Shown here: in pieces, positions 24,804 to 32,178 of the stretch
How the letters are laid out: each line of letters starts with the position of its first letter
Position numbering within the stretch: the stretch's first letter is position 1
Origin: Desulfocucumis palustris
Lineage (GTDB): Bacteria; Bacillota; Desulfotomaculia; Desulfotomaculales; Desulfocucumaceae
Length of the DNA stretch: 37,824 nucleotides
Direction of reading: 5' to 3'
Assembly: GCF_002933875.1 (NCBI RefSeq)
Contig: NZ_BFAV01000075.1
Coordinates: 1-37,824, forward strand
Notes under the pieces: model-generated
Told to the model about the DNA's origin: nothing
Databases searched by the model: none
Seen by the model: the letters and a program-made list of their open reading frames with translations, nothing else
Position numbers and translations under genes: made by a program

Positions 24804-25559
24804 ATGGATAAGGCTATAGCTGATTTATGGCAGAAATACAGGCGTTTTAAAGAAGAGGAAGTAAAGTCCGAACTGGTTATGTACTACCTGTGGATGGTTA
24901 AATACATAGCCGGCAGGCTACCGGTGCGTCTTCCTCCCAGCATGGGGGTTGAGGATTTGGAAAGCTGCGGCATTCTCGGGCTGCTGGAGTCCGTGGAAAA
25001 GTACGATCCTGAATTGGGCAGGGATTTTGAAGCCTACTCCTACCACCGGATCCGCGGCTCCATGCTGGATGAGATAAGAAAAGTGAGCTGGGTCCCCCGG
25101 AGCATGTGGCAGAAAATGCAGGAATTGAAATCAGTGCGGGAAAGGCTGGAAAGGGAACGGGCCGGAGAAATCACCGAGGAGCTGCTGTCCAGGGAAATGG
25201 GCCTGCCTGTGGCTGAAATCCGCAGGCTGGACGCGCATTACAGCAATGCCTTCGCCGTATCCCTCGATGAAAACTGCAAAGCCGGGGAGGACGAGGTGCG
25301 GTTCGGGGATATGATCCAGGATATAAGCAGCCTGGACCCCCTTGAACAGCTGTCCGAGGAAGATGGTAAGAGAACCCTGGCGGAAGCGGTAAAAATGCTC
25401 ACGGAAAAGGAACAGATACTTCTATCTCTCTATTATCACGAAGAGCTTACTTTAAAGGAGATAGGCAAGGTTTTGGAAGTTTCGGAGTCCAGGGTTTGTC
25501 AGTTGCATGGCCGGGCAATCGGCAGGTTGAGGAAAATTTTGGACCAAATGAACAAATAG
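24804..25559 (+). CDS. fliA: Sigma-28 factor FliA/SigD
   Basis: An RNA polymerase sigma factor for late flagellar, chemotaxis and autolysin genes. It has 251 residues from ATG 24804. Region 2 reads GVEDLESCGILGLLESVEKYDPELGRDFEAYSYHRIRGSMLDEIRKVSWVPRSM. Region 4 reads LTEKEQILLSLYYHEELTLKEIGKVLEVSESRVCQLHGRAIGRL. This is the FliA/SigD/WhiG type. It follows flhG with an in-frame alternative GTG at 24795, and precedes the flgF/flgG genes, as sigD does near the end of the Bacillus fla/che operon. A matching promoter lies at 4251-4278. Confidence 0.96.
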   Translation: MDKAIADLWQKYRRFKEEEVKSELVMYYLWMVKYIAGRLPVRLPPSMGVEDLESCGILGLLESVEKYDPELGRDFEAYSYHRIRGSMLDEIRKVSWVPRSMWQKMQELKSVRERLERERAGEITEELLSREMGLPVAEIRRLDAHYSNAFAVSLDENCKAGEDEVRFGDMIQDISSLDPLEQLSEEDGKRTLAEAVKMLTEKEQILLSLYYHEELTLKEIGKVLEVSESRVCQLHGRAIGRLRKILDQMNK

Positions 25560-25573
25560 ATGAGGTGTTTGCC

Positions 25574-26338
25574 GTGATCAGAGGTTTGTACACTGTGGCC
25601 TCGGGTTTGGGCGCCCAGCAGGCGCGTATGGACGTGGTAACCAACAATATAGCAAACGTTTCCACAAACGGCTATAAACAGGACAGTGTTATGACCAAAC
25701 CGTTTCCGGAAATGCTTTTGCGTGAAAAAACGGTGGACAATGCCGGCAGGAGGGTTGCCCGCTGGTCTCCTGTTGGCTTTACCAACCAGGGAGTTGCCGT
25801 GTCCGGTTTCTTTACCGATCAAACAGCGGGAATATTGAAAGAGACCGGCAGGGCAACGGATTTGGCCCTGTCCGGCCAGGGTTTTTTCGCGGTGCAGGCC
25901 AACGGAGGGGAGCTGTATACCAGGGATGGACAGTTCCATACCGACAAAGAGGGGTATCTGGTTGATTCCAGGGGCAACAGGGTACTGTCCGACAGTGGCC
26001 CGGTCCAGGTTGGGGACGCCGAATTTACGGTGGACTCCGGCGGTGTGATAACCCTGGCGGACGGCGGCACCTACCAACTGAGAATAGTGGAGTTTGAAAA
26101 CCCGCAGAACCTGGTGAAGACCGGAGATAATTATTTTGACGCCGGCAATGGTACGGCCGGGGAGGCCGCCAGTCCGGGGGTGACCCAGGGATTTCTGGAG
26201 CAATCCAATGTTGATCTGGCCACCCAGATGGTACAGCTGGTGGAAATTTTCAGATCCTACGAGGCCGGGCAGAAAGCCATTCAGTCCCAGGACGAACTGC
26301 TGGCCAAGGCTATTAATCAGGTTGGGAGTGTGAAGTAG
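25574..26338 (+). CDS. flgF: Flagellar rod protein, FlgF/FlgG family (FlhO-like)
   Basis: A 254-residue rod protein with the signature MDVVTNNIANVSTNGYKQD near the N-terminus, the central GRATDLALSGQGFFAVQ ... YTRDGQFHTDKEGYLVDSRGNRVL, and the C-terminal FLEQSNVDLATQMVQLVEIFRSYEAGQKAIQSQDELLAKA. It forms a pair with the next gene, comparable to flhO-flhP of Bacillus or flgF-flgG of enterics. Naming it flgF is by order only. It starts at GTG 25574, behind GAGGTG, 14 bases after the sigma gene. Confidence 0.9.
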   Translation: MIRGLYTVASGLGAQQARMDVVTNNIANVSTNGYKQDSVMTKPFPEMLLREKTVDNAGRRVARWSPVGFTNQGVAVSGFFTDQTAGILKETGRATDLALSGQGFFAVQANGGELYTRDGQFHTDKEGYLVDSRGNRVLSDSGPVQVGDAEFTVDSGGVITLADGGTYQLRIVEFENPQNLVKTGDNYFDAGNGTAGEAASPGVTQGFLEQSNVDLATQMVQLVEIFRSYEAGQKAIQSQDELLAKAINQVGSVK

Positions 26339-26339
26339 C

Positions 26340-27122
26340 ATGATTCAAAGCCTTCGCAACAGCGCCGCGGGAATTAACGCCCAGTTGAACAGAATGGATA
26401 TTTCCTCCAATAACATAGCCAATATCAGCACAAACTCCTTTAAAAGGGGCCGGGCTGAATTTGCGGATTTACTGTACGGTAAAATGGCGGACTGCGGCAG
26501 ACCGGTAAATTTAACCGGGAACGCGGGAGAGCCGCTGATGGGCTCGGGCTCCAGGGTGGTGGCGGTGAACACCGTCTTTGAGCAGGGAGTTGTCAAGGAG
26601 ACAGGCAGGCCTCTGGATATAGCCATTAGCGGCAATGGATTTTTCAGGGTGGAGCTTCCCGACGGCAGTTACGCTTACACCAGGGACGGCAATTTTCAAC
26701 TGACCTCCGAGAGAACTCTGGTGACGGCCGGCGGGTATAAACTACAACCGGAAATCACCCTGCCGGAGAATTATAAAAGCTTTGATATAACCCCCGGGGG
26801 AACCGTTATTGTCACGGACGACGGGGGTGAGGCCACCGAACTGGGCAATATATTGCTGTACAAATTTCCCGATGGTGACGGTTTGAAGCACACCGGGGGA
26901 AACCTGTACGCGCAAACCGACCAATCCGGGGACGCGGAGGAAGGAGTGCCCGGGGAAAACGGGCTGGGACAGTTGCTTCAGCAAAACCTGGAAATGAGTA
27001 ACGTTGATCTGGCGGAGGAAATGGCCGTGGTGATTGAATCCCAAAGGGCGCTGCAGGCCGGGGCACAGTCCCTTAAAACGGCGGATCAACTCTGGAATAT
27101 AGCCAACAATTTACGTAAATAA
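26340..27122 (+). CDS. flgG: Flagellar distal rod protein, FlgG family (FlhP-like)
   Basis: A 260-residue rod protein. The N-terminus has LNRMDISSNNIANISTNSFKRGRAEF. The central FlgG motif is RPLDIAISGNGFFRVELPDGSYAYTRDGNFQL, and the C-terminal motif is LLQQNLEMSNVDLAEEMAVVIESQRALQAGAQSLKTADQLW. The retained NFQL-type motif and the Q-N-L-E-M-S-N-V sequence favour FlgG proper. It begins with ATG one base after the preceding stop codon, so the two genes are probably translationally coupled. Confidence 0.93.
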   Translation: MIQSLRNSAAGINAQLNRMDISSNNIANISTNSFKRGRAEFADLLYGKMADCGRPVNLTGNAGEPLMGSGSRVVAVNTVFEQGVVKETGRPLDIAISGNGFFRVELPDGSYAYTRDGNFQLTSERTLVTAGGYKLQPEITLPENYKSFDITPGGTVIVTDDGGEATELGNILLYKFPDGDGLKHTGGNLYAQTDQSGDAEEGVPGENGLGQLLQQNLEMSNVDLAEEMAVVIESQRALQAGAQSLKTADQLWNIANNLRK

Positions 27123-27137
27123 CCAGGGGGACTATAA

Positions 27138-27638
27138 ATGGAACCGGCAAGGGAAATCGTTGAGATACAGGTGGGAATTGCCGATTTGAAAGTGACCAGG
27201 GAGCCCGGGCGTTTAATCACCCTGGGGCTGGGTTCATGCGTGGGTGTCAGCCTTTATGACCCCATGATGAAAGTAGGCGGACTGTTGCACGTAATGCTTC
27301 CGGACAGCACCCAGTTTTCCAATGTTAACAAATTGGCTAAATTTGCCGACACGGGAATTCCCCTTATGATACAGGAGTTGCAGAAAATGGGGGCCAGGAT
27401 CAACCGGATGCAGGCCAAGCTGGTGGGTGGCGCCCAGATGTTTTCCGGCCTGGACGAAAAAATGACTTTGAATATAGGATTAAGGAATACGGAAAAGTCA
27501 CGAGAGGTTTTATCCAATCTTAATATAAGGATATTGGCCGAGGACGTGGGCGGAAACCGTGGGCGGACCATGATTGTGGACACCGCCAGCGGCATGGTGA
27601 CCATACGTACCATGGGTAATAAGCTGAAGGTGATTTGA
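27138..27638 (+). CDS. cheD: Chemoreceptor glutamine deamidase CheD
   Basis: CheD deamidates glutamines on chemoreceptors and binds CheC. The catalytic signature is TLGLGSCVGVSLYDP with T28 and C34, followed by GGLLHVMLPDS with H51, which completes the T-C-H site. The C-terminal GGAQMF and EDVGGNRGRTMIVDTASGMVTIRTM stretches are family-typical. It has 166 residues, behind AGGGGGACT. Its co-occurrence with cheC nearby matches the known CheC-CheD partnership. Confidence 0.96.
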   Translation: MEPAREIVEIQVGIADLKVTREPGRLITLGLGSCVGVSLYDPMMKVGGLLHVMLPDSTQFSNVNKLAKFADTGIPLMIQELQKMGARINRMQAKLVGGAQMFSGLDEKMTLNIGLRNTEKSREVLSNLNIRILAEDVGGNRGRTMIVDTASGMVTIRTMGNKLKVI

Positions 27639-27639
27639 C

Positions 27640-28410
27640 ATGGACTTTACAGAATTTCAAAGGCGCATGCTGAGCCAATTCCGCCTGGACCTGCTGAGTT
27701 ACAAGGAGAACCAGCTTAAAAGAAGGCTGGAAGGTATGATGGCCAGACAGAAAATAGCTTCATACGGGGACCTTTTTAGTTTGCTTAGGGAAGACCGGAT
27801 GGCGTATGAAACATTCCTTGATCAGTTAACCATAAATGTTTCCGAGTTTTTCAGGGATCCCCTGCGCTGGGCGGAATTGCAGAAAACAGTGCTTCCCGGA
27901 CTCCTACAGGCCAGAAATACATTGAAAATATGGAGCGCGGCCTGTTCCAACGGCCCGGAGCCATACTCCCTGGCCATTTTGCTGGACGAAATCAGCCCCG
28001 GCAAGAACCATCGCCTGGAAGCCTCGGATATTGATAAAAATATATTGAACGCCGCCGCTGTAGGTAAATATAATCAGGATATGGTGCGCAACGTGAACCC
28101 GGAGCGGCTGAATAAATATTTTACCAAAGAAAACAATTATTATTTGGTGAAAGACAGCGTAAAAAGAAAGGTGACCTTTAAACGCCACGATCTTTTAACG
28201 GAACCTTACGGGCAGGGATACGATCTGATAGTTTGCCGCAATGTGACAATTTATTTCACCAGGGAGGCCCAGGATAGAATTAATAGTAAATTTTCCCAGG
28301 CCCTTACTTCGGGGGGGATTCTATTTATCGGAGGCAGCGAAATGATTTTTAATTATCAGGAGTTGGGGCTGGAAAAGCTGTTACCCTGCTTTTACCGTAA
28401 AGTGGCATAA
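27640..28410 (+). CDS. cheR: Chemoreceptor methyltransferase CheR
   Basis: CheR methylates glutamates of chemoreceptors using S-adenosylmethionine. The N-terminal helical domain contains YKENQLKRRLEGMMARQ. The conserved TINVSEFFRDPLRWAELQ follows. The SAM pocket is WSAACSNGPEPYSLAILL (family usually C-S-x-G-E-E-P-Y-S). The C-terminal catalytic-domain motif is LIVCRNVTIYFTREAQDRIN. At 256 residues it is a normal single-unit CheR without TPRs. The ATG starts one base after the cheD stop. Confidence 0.95.
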   Translation: MDFTEFQRRMLSQFRLDLLSYKENQLKRRLEGMMARQKIASYGDLFSLLREDRMAYETFLDQLTINVSEFFRDPLRWAELQKTVLPGLLQARNTLKIWSAACSNGPEPYSLAILLDEISPGKNHRLEASDIDKNILNAAAVGKYNQDMVRNVNPERLNKYFTKENNYYLVKDSVKRKVTFKRHDLLTEPYGQGYDLIVCRNVTIYFTREAQDRINSKFSQALTSGGILFIGGSEMIFNYQELGLEKLLPCFYRKVA

Positions 28411-28428
28411 ATTTGGGTAAGTGTGTCT

Positions 28429-28582
28429 CATAAGTTGGGGACAATCCTTCCCGACGTTGAATATAGAGTAAGAACTACAGCCAATCCTTAGAGCGTGTGT
28501 CCCCTGACATAAGTTGGGGACAATCCTTCCCGGAATTGAATAGAAGTAAGAACTATAACCAACCCTTAGAAGGTGTGTCCCC
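28429..28582 (+). repeat. Tandem pair of R1 hairpin elements upstream of cheC
   Basis: Two nearly identical copies begin with CATAAGTTGGGGACAATCC at 28429 and 28508 (period 79 bases). Each has terminal inverted repeats. In the second copy GGGGACA pairs with TGTCCCC, then CCTTC pairs with GAAGG across a 2x2 internal loop. The first copy keeps the outer stem but not the inner one. The second copy ends 12 bases before the cheC ribosome binding site. Related elements are at 33557-33623 and 34959-35017. No coding capacity. Confidence 0.85.
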
Positions 28583-28604
28583 TTACCTTAATCGAGGTGA
28601 TGAT

Positions 28605-29228
28605 ATGAAGACTGATTCAAAATTTACGGATTTTCAAATGGATGCCCTAAAGGAAATTAGCAACATAGGCTTGGGCAATGCCGTTACCTCTCTGGCCCAA
28701 CTGGTAAACCGGAGGATTGACATGAACATTCCTTTGACACGGTTTATGCCGCTGGAGGAAACCATAGCCCTGGTGGGTGGGCCGGAGGAAGCGGTATCAT
28801 GCGTGAGTTTGAATATATCCGGGGATGTCCCCGGTTTGGTGCTCTTTGTTTTTGATTCCCAAAGCACTTTTCATCTGGTTGACCTGTTGATGGGAATGGA
28901 TTTGGGGAGCACTGCTGAATTGGATGAAATGGGCGAATCCGCGGTAAAGGAAATAGGTAACGTGCTGACGGGCTCCTTCATAGGCGCCCTTTGCCAGATG
29001 ACCCAGTTGAACATGACCCCGGCCGTGCCCATGTTCGCCTTTGACATGCTGGGGGCCATTCTGACATCGCTGATGGTGGCCAGCGGCCGGGTGGAGGAGC
29101 AGGTACTGGTGATCCAGACACGTTTATTCCAGGAGAAGGAGGTCAATATCAAAGGGCATTTCTTTTTGTTGACTGAGCCGGGTTCGCTCCAGGTGCTTTT
29201 CAATGCCCTGGGACTTACTGTGGAATGA
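28605..29228 (+). CDS. cheC: CheY-P phosphatase CheC
   Basis: CheC dephosphorylates CheY-P and interacts with CheD. Both active-site motifs of the family are present: LKEISNIGLGNA (E17, N20) and VKEIGNVLTGSF (E116, N119). At 207 residues it is the canonical two-centre CheC. ATG 28605 is chosen for its GAGGTGATGAT; an upstream in-frame extension to 28497 runs into the repeat at 28508-28582 and is not CheC-like. The repeat pair separates it from cheR. Confidence 0.95.
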   Translation: MKTDSKFTDFQMDALKEISNIGLGNAVTSLAQLVNRRIDMNIPLTRFMPLEETIALVGGPEEAVSCVSLNISGDVPGLVLFVFDSQSTFHLVDLLMGMDLGSTAELDEMGESAVKEIGNVLTGSFIGALCQMTQLNMTPAVPMFAFDMLGAILTSLMVASGRVEEQVLVIQTRLFQEKEVNIKGHFFLLTEPGSLQVLFNALGLTVE

Positions 29229-29267
29229 GCTTAATATGAGTTAACATATTTAGGAGGGAAGATATTC

Positions 29268-29639
29268 GTGTCTAAAAAGATACTGATTGTGGACGATGCC
29301 GCTTTCATGCGCATGATGATTAAAAACATTGTGATTAAAAACGGTTACGAGGTAGTGGGCGAAGCTGAAAACGGCAAGCAGGCGGTGGAACTGTACGCCA
29401 ACGGCAGCCCCGATGTGGTAACCATGGATATAACCATGCCGGAAATGGACGGCATTGAGGGCGTAAAGGCCATCAGGGCCATCGACCCCAACGCGATTAT
29501 CATCATGTGCAGCGCCATGGGACAGCAGTCCATGGTTATGGACGCCATTCAGGCCGGGGCAAAGGATTTTATAGTCAAACCCTTCCAGCAGGACAGGCTG
29601 CTGCAGGCACTGGAAAGGGTGCTAAGCAGGGGCAAATAA
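29268..29639 (+). CDS. cheY: Chemotaxis response regulator CheY
   Basis: A 123-residue single-domain receiver. The acidic pocket is D9-D10 and the phosphoacceptor is D54 (VVTMDITMPEMDG). The switch Ser is in IMCSAMGQQ (S82), and the conserved Lys is K104 (FIVKPF). The closeness to Bacillus CheY is strong and the context (cheC, fliM, fliY) fits. It starts with GTG behind TAGGAGGGA, 39 bases after cheC. Confidence 0.96.
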   Translation: MSKKILIVDDAAFMRMMIKNIVIKNGYEVVGEAENGKQAVELYANGSPDVVTMDITMPEMDGIEGVKAIRAIDPNAIIIMCSAMGQQSMVMDAIQAGAKDFIVKPFQQDRLLQALERVLSRGK

Positions 29640-29681
29640 ATTATTGAATAATTGTTTGGCTTTAGGAAGGAGGGAAATCTG

Positions 29682-30680
29682 TTGCAGGAAATACTGTCCC
29701 AGGGTGAAATAGATTCTTTGTTGGAAGCCCTGACCTCCGGAAAGCTGGACGCCGAGGAGGTAAAGCAGTCCGGCCCGGTGGCTGTTCACACCAAGGCCTA
29801 CGATTTCAGGCGCCCCAATAAATTTTCAAAGGATCATTTACGGACCCTGGAAATGCTGCATCAGAATTTTGCCCGGCTGCTTTCCAGCTTTCTTTCAGGA
29901 TATTTGAGATCCTCCATAAACGTTGAAGTGGCCTCAACGGGTCAAATGATTTATGAGGAGTTTATTCGCTCCATACCCAGTCCAACGGTTATTGCCGTAT
30001 TGCAGTTGGCCCCCCTTGAGGGTGCGGTATTGATGGAAACCAATAGCCAGGTGGTTTTCCCGCTGATAGACCTGATGTTCGGCGGTCCCGGAAGCAGCTC
30101 GGATACCATCAGGGAGCTAACCGACATAGAAGTATCGGTGGTTCGCAAACTTTACAGCAGAATGCTGGAGCATCTGTCGGTAGCCTGGCAGGATATGTTT
30201 CAGATAGAGCCCAATATACAGGGAATTGAAACAAATCCCAGGATGCAGCAGTTATATTCGCCCAACGAGGTTGTGGCGCTGATAACCTTTTCCGTATCGC
30301 TGAACGATGAGCCCAGGGGCCTGATTAACCTGTGCCTTCCATTTATTGTTCTGGAGCCAATGATATCCCGTCTTTCGGTGCGCCAGCAGTTTTTGAGACA
30401 ATCCAGCGGCCCCAGGGACGAAGACATGAAGTGGCTCAAGCACTGGCTGGGTTACTCAAATGTTGGTTTGGACGTGGTACTGGGTGAGGTGGACGTGAGT
30501 ATTAATGATTTTTTAAATTTAAATACCGGGGACGTGCTGGTGTTGAACCGGCGCCTGGACCAGGACCTGAACCTGTTAATTGAGGGAGAAATGAAATTCG
30601 GAGTGCAGGCCGGCAGGATGAATAGAAAACTAGCCGTTCAGGTGGTGTCTTTAACCGAAGGGGGCAGGGTAAATGGGTGA
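29682..30680 (+). CDS. fliM: Flagellar motor switch protein FliM
   Basis: FliM is the C-ring subunit that receives CheY-P. The N-terminal docking motif EILSQGEIDSLLEAL is the first thing after the start. It is followed by KAYDFRRPNKFSKDHLRTLEMLHQNFARLLSSFLS, and the C-terminal SpoA domain ends ...MNRKLAVQVVSLTEG. TTG 29682 is chosen because AAGGAGG is 8 bases upstream and FliM begins here by homology; an upstream TTG at 29652 would add ten unlikely residues. Length is 332. It overlaps fliY by 8 bases. Confidence 0.95.
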   Translation: MQEILSQGEIDSLLEALTSGKLDAEEVKQSGPVAVHTKAYDFRRPNKFSKDHLRTLEMLHQNFARLLSSFLSGYLRSSINVEVASTGQMIYEEFIRSIPSPTVIAVLQLAPLEGAVLMETNSQVVFPLIDLMFGGPGSSSDTIRELTDIEVSVVRKLYSRMLEHLSVAWQDMFQIEPNIQGIETNPRMQQLYSPNEVVALITFSVSLNDEPRGLINLCLPFIVLEPMISRLSVRQQFLRQSSGPRDEDMKWLKHWLGYSNVGLDVVLGEVDVSINDFLNLNTGDVLVLNRRLDQDLNLLIEGEMKFGVQAGRMNRKLAVQVVSLTEGGRVNG

Positions 30681-31989
30681 CAACAGTGGCATGCTCAGTC
30701 AGGCGGAAATCGACGCCTTGCTTAATGGTACAGCAGGTGAGCCGGAAGTTGCTCCGGAAGCGCCCGCAGTTGAGGCGGGACAGGAAGCCCCGGCGGAAAC
30801 CGCCCCGGTGACCGTAGCGGTGGACGGGGAATATTTGACCCACGAGGAAAAAGACTCTCTGGGTGAAATAGGAAATATAACCATGGGCTCGGCTTCCACC
30901 ACCCTTTCGGAATTGTTAAGGCAAAAGGTGACCATAACCAGCCCCAAGGTTAACATCCTAACCCAGGAGCAAATGTTCAACACATTTTCCGTGCCCTATG
31001 TTTTTATTCAGGTGGAATACGTTTCCGGTCTGCAGGGATTTAACGTGCTGGTGCTGCGCCTGAGAGACGCCAGCGTGATAGCGGATTTGATGATGGGAGG
31101 GGACGGCTCCAATCCCAGTGAGGATGAAATAGGAGAAATTGAAATCAGCGCGGCTTCCGAGGCCATGAACCAGATGATTGGCACGGCTTCCACATCCCTC
31201 TCCAACATGTTCGGCCGGATGATTAATATATCACCGCCCACAACCAATCTTTTGAAAAGCCAGGAAGTAATGACCTACCGCCTTCCGGCCGGCGATCCGG
31301 TGGTGGTGATTTCATTTAATATGCAAATAGGCAACCTGCTGGATACGGAGATAATGCAGGTTTTAAGCATAGAGACGGCTAAAGAGGAGGCAGCCCTGCT
31401 TTGGGAATATCTCATGGGAATGTCCGCGGGAGAAGCAAGTCTTCCGGAACCTGAGCCTGCGGGGTCCTTCGACGATAATTATACGGATATGGCGGAGGAA
31501 GCACCCATAACCGAACAGACCCCGCTGGCCACCGCGGAATCGGTAATACAGGGCTTTATGGGTGCGGAGGCGCCACAACCACGGCAAACCGCCGGGTCCC
31601 AGGGGCAAGTGAGTGAAACCCGGGCCCCAGGGGCAAAGGGGCAAACCACCGGCGGCCAAACCTACGGAGTCCCGCCGGTCTCGCAACCGGTTACATATAG
31701 TTTTCCCAGCCTGACCCAGGTGGAACAGCGGAAACTGGAGCTGCTGCTGGACGTTCCCCTAAGGGTCAGTGTAATACTGGGCCGTACCAAGAGGCCCATA
31801 AAAGAGGTTCTGAATCTTACTCCGGGAGCCATAGTGGAATTGCAGTCGCTGGTGGATGAGCCCGTGGAGATACTGGTAAACGGCACCCTGGTGGCAAGGG
31901 GTGAAGTGGTGGTGGTAAACGAAAATTTCGGAGTGCGTATCACCAGCATTATCAGCCCGGAGGAGAGGATAAAACAATTAAAGGCATAA
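30673..31989 (+). CDS. fliY: FliY: CheC-phosphatase / FliN fusion switch protein
   Basis: A 438-residue C-ring protein that also removes phosphate from CheY-P. The N-terminus carries a CheY-binding-like LSQAEIDALLNG. CheC-type motifs follow: LGEIGNITMGSA (E65, N68) and a second ASEAMNQMIGTAS. A Pro/Gln/Gly-rich linker covers about residues 260-340, and the C-terminal SpoA domain reads VPLRVSVILGRTKRPIKEVLNLTPGAIVELQSLVDEPVEILVNG. It is the last gene of the array. The sharing of an LSQ-EID-LL motif with FliM is conspicuous. Confidence 0.95.
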   Translation: MGDNSGMLSQAEIDALLNGTAGEPEVAPEAPAVEAGQEAPAETAPVTVAVDGEYLTHEEKDSLGEIGNITMGSASTTLSELLRQKVTITSPKVNILTQEQMFNTFSVPYVFIQVEYVSGLQGFNVLVLRLRDASVIADLMMGGDGSNPSEDEIGEIEISAASEAMNQMIGTASTSLSNMFGRMINISPPTTNLLKSQEVMTYRLPAGDPVVVISFNMQIGNLLDTEIMQVLSIETAKEEAALLWEYLMGMSAGEASLPEPEPAGSFDDNYTDMAEEAPITEQTPLATAESVIQGFMGAEAPQPRQTAGSQGQVSETRAPGAKGQTTGGQTYGVPPVSQPVTYSFPSLTQVEQRKLELLLDVPLRVSVILGRTKRPIKEVLNLTPGAIVELQSLVDEPVEILVNGTLVARGEVVVVNENFGVRITSIISPEERIKQLKA

Positions 31990-31993
31990 AAAT

Positions 31994-32040
31994 AGTGCGA
32001 CAACGGGGACGGTTCTCTCTTGTCGCACTTTTTCTTTTTT
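31994..32040 (+). terminator. Terminator of the flagellar array, built on an R2 hairpin
   Basis: AGTGCGACA (31994-32002) pairs with TGTCGCACT (32021-32029), a perfect 9-bp stem. The loop contains CGGGGACGGTTCT, and TTTTTCTTTTTTC follows. It lies directly after the fliY stop. The loop core is the one shared by the R2 elements at 32125-32153 and 37184-37219. Confidence 0.75.
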
Positions 32041-32124
32041 CTAGGGGAATGTTGAAGAATCCATTAATAAAAGGCTGTGCATGTTGATTAACTACCAGCC
32101 CGAGGCCGTTCAAAAAGCTCCATA

Positions 32125-32153
32125 AGAGTCAGGGACGGTTCTTCTTTGACTCT
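32125..32153 (+). repeat. R2 hairpin element
   Basis: AGAGTCA (32125-32131) pairs with TGACTCT (32147-32153) around a loop carrying GGGACGGTTCT. It shares the loop with the element at 31994-32029 although the arms are entirely different. It lies in the convergent gap between fliY and the DUF1015 gene, and no gene was seen in 31990-32178. Confidence 0.7.
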
Positions 32154-32178
32154 CCCCAGTTGTTGTGCTTTTTCTTTT

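Noticed and set aside
25499..26341. 280-codon minus-strand frame opposite the sigma-28 end and flgF
   Set aside because: The + strand codes for a clear rod protein here; the antisense product has no family features and no ribosome binding site was seen.
28429..28582. CRISPR-like direct repeats
   Set aside because: Only two units, contiguous without spacers and with internal terminal inverted repeats; no cas genes nearby.
28497..28604. N-terminal extension of CheC by 36 codons
   Set aside because: The extension is translated R1 repeat; the GAGGTGATGAT site and CheC homology place the start at 28605.
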